From assembly GCF_002078875.1 (NCBI RefSeq), contig NC_034412.1:11512286-11576285 (forward strand): a stretch of DNA of 64,000 nucleotides, read 5' to 3'. Positions within the stretch are counted from its first letter, which is position 1, and each line of letters begins with the position of its first letter. The notes under the pieces are model-generated. The model was not told where the DNA came from. It did no database searches and saw only the letters and a list, made by a program, of their open reading frames with translations. Below are positions 60,123 through 64,000 of the stretch, piece after piece. A program made the position numbers and the translations under genes. This DNA comes from Numida meleagris. Lineage: Eukaryota > Chordata > Aves > Galliformes > Numididae.

Positions 60123-63100
60123 TACTGTTTTTTAACTCTTAAATAGTTTTTTGCTCAGCCAATAAGGACCACGATCTTTCCTCCTACTGGATTCCTTTGC
60201 CTCTTGTAAAACAAGATTAAAATGATTTAGAAAATTACTTCTATGCAAACTACAGTCGATCCGTTTTTTAACTGTTTAGTTAACTCTAGTCCAAATTGTT
60301 TATGTAGAAGAAATGACTCAAAACTCCAGAAATAACTGTCCTTGGGAGACATTTGTCTCTTTTTTGAAAACAAATAGATAAAAAAGTAGAATTGAGAGCA
60401 CAAAATTTTGCTGTATATGATGCATAATTTTATTTGTAAAGTTTATTTATGCTATCCAGCTATAACATCTAACCGAAGCAGCCATTTTTCCCAAGCTGCC
60501 CCTGATTTAAGAGAATCTCTCCAGTGAGTCCAAGGACAGCCCAGAATGGCTAGCCAGGATGGGTGAAGCAAACCACTACTAATTTTGGAATAGTTCCATG
60601 TTGCAGAAAATATGTAATTGGTTTTTTACTGTGCTCCATTTGAGTTGTCTTTCATGGTATAGATCACACCGTACTAGAGCTTACCCAGAGAGAAATTATT
60701 GTATACTACAATACATACCAAGATCTTGATTATGAGCTTTCTCTTGTCCTTCCAGGTACAGCAGACTATAGCCAGTCCATAATTTTGGCATCCCCTGTGG
60801 ACAAAGTGGTTCTCTGTCTGACTGACTATGAAGGACGAGCAAGAATCCACTTGAAGATCTAATATGGGGCCCTGGTGGTCCTGGGATACCAGTCTGGCCA
60901 GGTGGACCTTTTTGTACATAGGAGAAAAGGTAAAGTGAATTTGCTTGCAGGAACACGTAGCTAGTGGGAATGTTTCTCTTTTACTGTATTTTAGTGTTCA
61001 ACAAGGGGTTTCTGGCTTTATCTAATACTAACTTCAGAGGTTGTCAGGGGCAATAGAGACTCCAGTAAACTCATTTTATCCTTCTTATCAGACAGAAAAG
61101 AACTAAATTGTCACAGAATGTTTCACAGCTGGCTTTTCTACTGTGCCTCCGTCCTGTGCTGCATGGATATTTGCCTAGGAAGAAATGATCTGAGGTGGGC
61201 AATGATCTTCCAGATGTAGTCACATGGACTACTTTGTCTAGACTGAATTTGAATCCCTGCAGTAACAGTCAATATATATTGCTTCCATGTTAAACTAGTA
61301 ATTTATTAAACAGTTGTCACAGCTGAAATACACTTCCAATTACTCAGACAATTGTACTAGTAGCCCTGACTCAGAGTTGCGTACCTATTGATAAATTGCA
61401 TTTAAGTTTGTGTGGTTTATTGCCTGGTTGATCATAGATGCAGAGAGAAATTTTCTTTCAAGCGGCATTTCTTGGGTTATGGTGATAACCGCAAATGTCA
61501 CTTTCAGTGCTTGAACTGAGGCAGAAAGAAATGTCATGGTTTCTCAGTTTAGAGGTGGACGTATCCATGTGTGAACGAGGGGAGTAAGGAGAACTCAGTC
61601 TGTGCATCCTGCACATCTCCCCCCAGAGAGTCCCGTGACTGGGTAGCTGCAGCAAGAGCACTGATAGGAAATCCAACACTTGCAACTCCTGCTGAGTCTT
61701 TAGAAGTTTTCTGAATTGGAGCCACTACTACCCAAGAACATCAGCGAAGTTATTTTCAAAATGAAGTTGCAGTATCTGCTTATCCCATTCCATGGCAATA
61801 AATGGATAAGAAAAAGAAACTGTTCTTACCTTGTGGTCCAGCATATCCTTGCTCTCCCACATGCCCTTGGTCACCAGGTGGTCCAGGTGCTCCCGGTAAG
61901 CCATCCTGACCTGGCAGGCCACATGACCCTTCTTCACCTTTCCTTCCTAGATAAATGCGAAGTATGCACTTTCCCTTAATACAGCTCCTTTTAATGTTTG
62001 TGTACTGCCCAAACATACATAGTATGCAAAAGGTCAGCAGCAATGATGCCACAAAGAAACAACACCTAAGGAACAGAGAGGTGCAGAGCTGCTTTCTCCT
62101 GGGAATTCTCTTTACAACTTATTCACCTGAGCAGCGGTAGCTCAGAGGTGGGAGTTTAATAACAGTAACTGCTGATGAGGTTTTATATTTTCTCTATGGA
62201 ACTCGTATGATTTACAGCTGAAATGAAACCAGTGACAAACATTACGACGACAAGCCTCTTGCAGAACTGCCATTAGTATTTCTACTATGTAACGTGTAAC
62301 AACTCATACTGTGGCAGGCCTTCATCTTGTAGGACTTGATTCAACAAAGCCTTTAAACATACTGAACTTCCTGTGAAGCAATGCATGTATTAACGTATTA
62401 AGAGAAAAGAGAGAGACAGCTGAACTGGATTGCATGCAGTGGGGAAGAGTAAAGGCTTCTTATATTTCTCACATACAAACACATTTGTACACAGTAGCAG
62501 ATAATAAAGCGTGGTCAAAACAGTAACTGATATCTCATATGTAGGGCACAGATAACGACACTCCTCTGACTACTTTAAACACAATCTGAACTTGTCAGAT
62601 ATTGTTGTACTTGGCAGTGTTTTTCCAATTTTTGTGGAAAAACAACTTTCAGATGAACGTATTTCTCTAGCATAGGAGCTGGTTATAATGGTGCATGCTT
62701 TATTCCTGCAAACTATACTACGTAACCTGCAGACTGGTTTTTGAGGCTGTTTTACAGCATTCAACCTTTCCCCGTGCTACCTTTTCATTATGAGAATCGG
62801 AAACAATTAAACAGCTTTTCAATTTCTGTTGCATAGCTGTTTTGCCAAGGGTTCAAGTACATGGATGTTTTGGTAATATACACTGATTTTGCCAGTAAAA
62901 CCTCTGTGTGTCTGATCAGTGTAGCTTTCTCAGCAGGGACGTTTGGAATTCTGCTGTGTTAATAAAAGAGAAAGCATTACTAGGTGTTTTTTTTGTAAAA
63001 ACCAGTGCAAATATGTATCATTGCATTGTCTGATTTTACAGAAACTGTTTTAAGGATATATAGAATGAAAACAGCAATTCAACTTAGAAACACCTCTTGG

Positions 63101-64000
63101 TTGGCAGATCAGTTAAGCTGTATAAAATGATGGAGCTCTCTGAAAACTGCCTTATGCTCACTTTCATGAGAGCAATGACCCCTGCAGGGAATCTACTGGG
63201 AGCACATGATAGGTTTTTTTTTTTTTTCCTTCGGCGACATTGGATGTTCAGTGCAGTTACCACAACAAACTTGCCGGAGTAAGAAATATAAAACCGTAGG
63301 AGGGATTCCACTACCTAAATTGAAGACACTACGTTTAGATATGACCTAAACTGAAGACACCATACAGATTTGCTACAGTTTTTCTGTGAAGATAACAACT
63401 CTGTTGGAATCATTGGTACAACTTTTTGGGACTTTGGTTAGCATAGCATTGCTTTATGAATCTGTGTTTTGCTAAAACTTAAAGATGTGTTTAACATCTT
63501 CTGAATATAACCTGTCTGGGCCAAACCACCAGTTAATATTAAACTGTAGTGGGGTTTCCAGGCATTGCTTTTTATTTGTTGGTAAAAGGAAAAACACCAT
63601 CTGAAGAATTAATTTTTCTCAGCAGCTCATGATGCTTTTGCCCTCCCTGGCATAGAAAAAGAGGAATGTAGTGTAGGCAGACTCAAGTAGGCTGCTTTAG
63701 CTGTACTGGTCTATCATCCTCAGCATTAACCAGCACGCTACTTTTTTCTGCAGACCACTGTTTCAAGGGTAAAAGTTAGAGAAGGCACAGTGACTCTTTC
63801 CAATTTCTTGTCTAAATGGCTGAAAATAGACATCTAGGATTTCAAAACACAAGCTTACCTTGGGCTCCAGGATGACCTATTGGCCCTGGTAATCCTATAG
63901 AACCATCATCTCCTCTATGTCCTGCTTCCCCAGGAGGCCCTGGGATTGCAGGACATGAGTCATCTGTTTTTCCTGGTTCACCAGGATCACCTGTTGCGCA
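57737..64000 (-). CDS. COL4A4: COL4A4, collagen type IV alpha-4 chain, 3' part (five exons)
   Basis: Minus-strand exons 63990-63859, 61946-61830, 60907-60719, 59160-58874 and 58000-57737 join in phase; the first three junctions split a glycine codon. They encode the end of the Gly-X-Y triple helix and the whole NC1 domain, from [18 protein letters not shown] to [10 protein letters not shown]. All 12 conserved NC1 cysteines are present. The chain assembles with alpha-3 and alpha-5 into the mature network of glomerular and other basement membranes; NC1 selects partners and joins trimers head to head (family knowledge). It is identified as alpha-4 rather than another chain by [27 protein letters not shown] and ADLQF-type text near the end. 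The gene runs off the window edge, so most of it lies beyond 64000. It converges on RHBDD1, as in mammals. Confidence 0.97.
58001..58873 (-). other. COL4A4: COL4A4 last intron
   Basis: An 873-bp GT-AG intron (donor ATG|GTAAGT) between the two NC1 exons. About a third of it is a CR1 insertion (58300-58610). An AT-only run lies near 58680-58702. Confidence 0.9.
58300..58610 (-). mobile_element. CR1 LINE in COL4A4 last intron
   Basis: About 310 bp of reversed CR1 3' sequence: 'cacagaaccatagaatg' (reverse of the tail), 'gccagcctggcctttgaatg', 'ggcagcctgttctggtgcct', 'caccaccctctgagtaagga' and 'tttaaaacctttattccttg'. It is oriented in the same transcriptional sense as COL4A4 and is 5'-truncated. 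The open frame at 58237-58449 is a by-product of it. Confidence 0.93.
58874..59160 (-). CDS. COL4A4: COL4A4 NC1 exon (287 nt)
   Basis: The acceptor is CTATTTTCAG and the donor ATG|GTAAGT. It encodes [20 protein letters not shown] through [11 protein letters not shown] to WIGYSFLM: two bases completing a Gly, then 95 codons. It contains six NC1 cysteines and the [12 protein letters not shown] segment. NC1 exons of other type IV chains end at the same YSF-V/L-M position. Confidence 0.97.
59161..60718 (-). other. COL4A4: COL4A4 intron
   Basis: A 1.56-kb GT-AG intron (donor CTTG|GTATGT) with an (AAT)n microsatellite at 60091-60115 and a GCAGAACT tandem near 59255. No exon was seen. Confidence 0.85.
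60091..60115. repeat. (AAT)8 microsatellite
   Basis: A trinucleotide run with A-rich flanks on both sides, inside a COL4A4 intron. Confidence 0.93.
60719..60907 (-). CDS. COL4A4: COL4A4 exon joining collagenous and NC1 domains
   Basis: 189 nt, starting and ending within glycine codons. It encodes the last triplets, [17 protein letters not shown], and then NC1: [40 protein letters not shown]. The donor GTATGT is good. The acceptor (TACAAAAAG) has an A-rich end after a pyrimidine stretch and is the weakest site in this gene, so the 5' limit is less sure. Phase and collagen periodicity support it. Confidence 0.93.
60908..61829 (-). other. COL4A4: COL4A4 intron
   Basis: A 922-bp GT-AG intron without recognisable repeats or exons. 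Confidence 0.85.
61830..61946 (-). CDS. COL4A4: COL4A4 collagenous exon
   Basis: 117 nt. The acceptor is CATTTATCTAG and the donor CAAG|GTAAGA. It encodes [19 protein letters not shown] followed by [20 protein letters not shown], with glycine codons split at both ends as in neighbouring exons. A cysteine sits in one Y position (GSCG spacing), a small deviation within the repeat. Confidence 0.95.
61947..63858 (-). other. COL4A4: COL4A4 intron
   Basis: A 1.9-kb GT-AG intron. It contains a T14 run at about 63212-63226 and a 17-bp imperfect direct repeat (63313-63329 and 63344-63360). No further Gly-X-Y exon is visible in it. Confidence 0.8.
63859..63990 (-). CDS. COL4A4: COL4A4 collagenous exon at window edge
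   Basis: The donor CAAG|GTAAGC is clear. The 5' end is taken as 63990 because CAACAG|GT there would give a 132-nt exon in the same split-glycine phase as its neighbours; however, the acceptor is not pyrimidine-rich and the frame stays open to 64000, so the exon may continue beyond the window. It encodes [20 protein letters not shown], then [20 protein letters not shown]. The [10 protein letters not shown] stretch interrupts the Gly-X-Y repeat, as is common in type IV collagens. Confidence 0.88.

Overview
The window is vertebrate nuclear DNA, almost certainly from a bird and most likely a galliform such as chicken or a relative. Five truncated CR1 LINE copies are present, the full-length ones ending in the avian ATTCTATG tail. 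There are also two solo LTRs of avian ERVL-like type with 5-bp target duplications, a single CpG-island promoter, and AT-rich introns and intergenic DNA. No prokaryotic, plasmid or CRISPR features were seen, and I found no previously undescribed system.

There are two protein-coding genes, arranged tail to tail. RHBDD1 (RHBL4, the ER rhomboid protease) lies on the plus strand and is complete for coding. A CpG island at about 16680-17250 carries the likely promoter and a non-coding first exon (donor at 16867). Six coding exons follow: 22487-22919, 24245-24377, 31921-32009, 32582-32641, 36947-37066 and 47757-47875. They join in phase into 317 residues with catalytic Ser144 and His195, a ubiquitin-interacting motif near 263-274 and an Arg-rich C-terminus that matches the VCP/p97-binding motif of the family.

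COL4A4 (type IV collagen alpha-4) lies on the minus strand and only its 3' part is present. Its five exons, in transcript order, are 63990-63859 (perhaps extending further), 61946-61830, 60907-60719, 59160-58874 and 58000-57737. They encode the last collagenous repeats and the complete NC1 domain with all 12 cysteines. The two stop codons are about 9.9 kb apart.

Layout: 1 to about 16640 is intergenic with one CR1 and two simple repeats. 16680-47875 is RHBDD1; intron 3 holds a solo LTR and CR1 fragments, and intron 5 holds an antisense CR1. 47876 to about 49920 is the probable RHBDD1 3' UTR, with three candidate poly(A) signals and a 28-bp perfect palindrome. About 49930-57220 is intergenic with a 700-bp CR1 and a second solo LTR. 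57222-64000 is the COL4A4 3' half, with a CR1 in its last intron.

The two genes are not functionally linked: one is an ER quality-control protease, the other a basement-membrane collagen. Their adjacency matches the mammalian order IRS1-RHBDD1-COL4A4-COL4A3, so the first 16 kb is probably the IRS1-RHBDD1 spacer (inference). Exon limits were set by hand from GT/AG sites, phase and remembered family sequences. No alignment was run.
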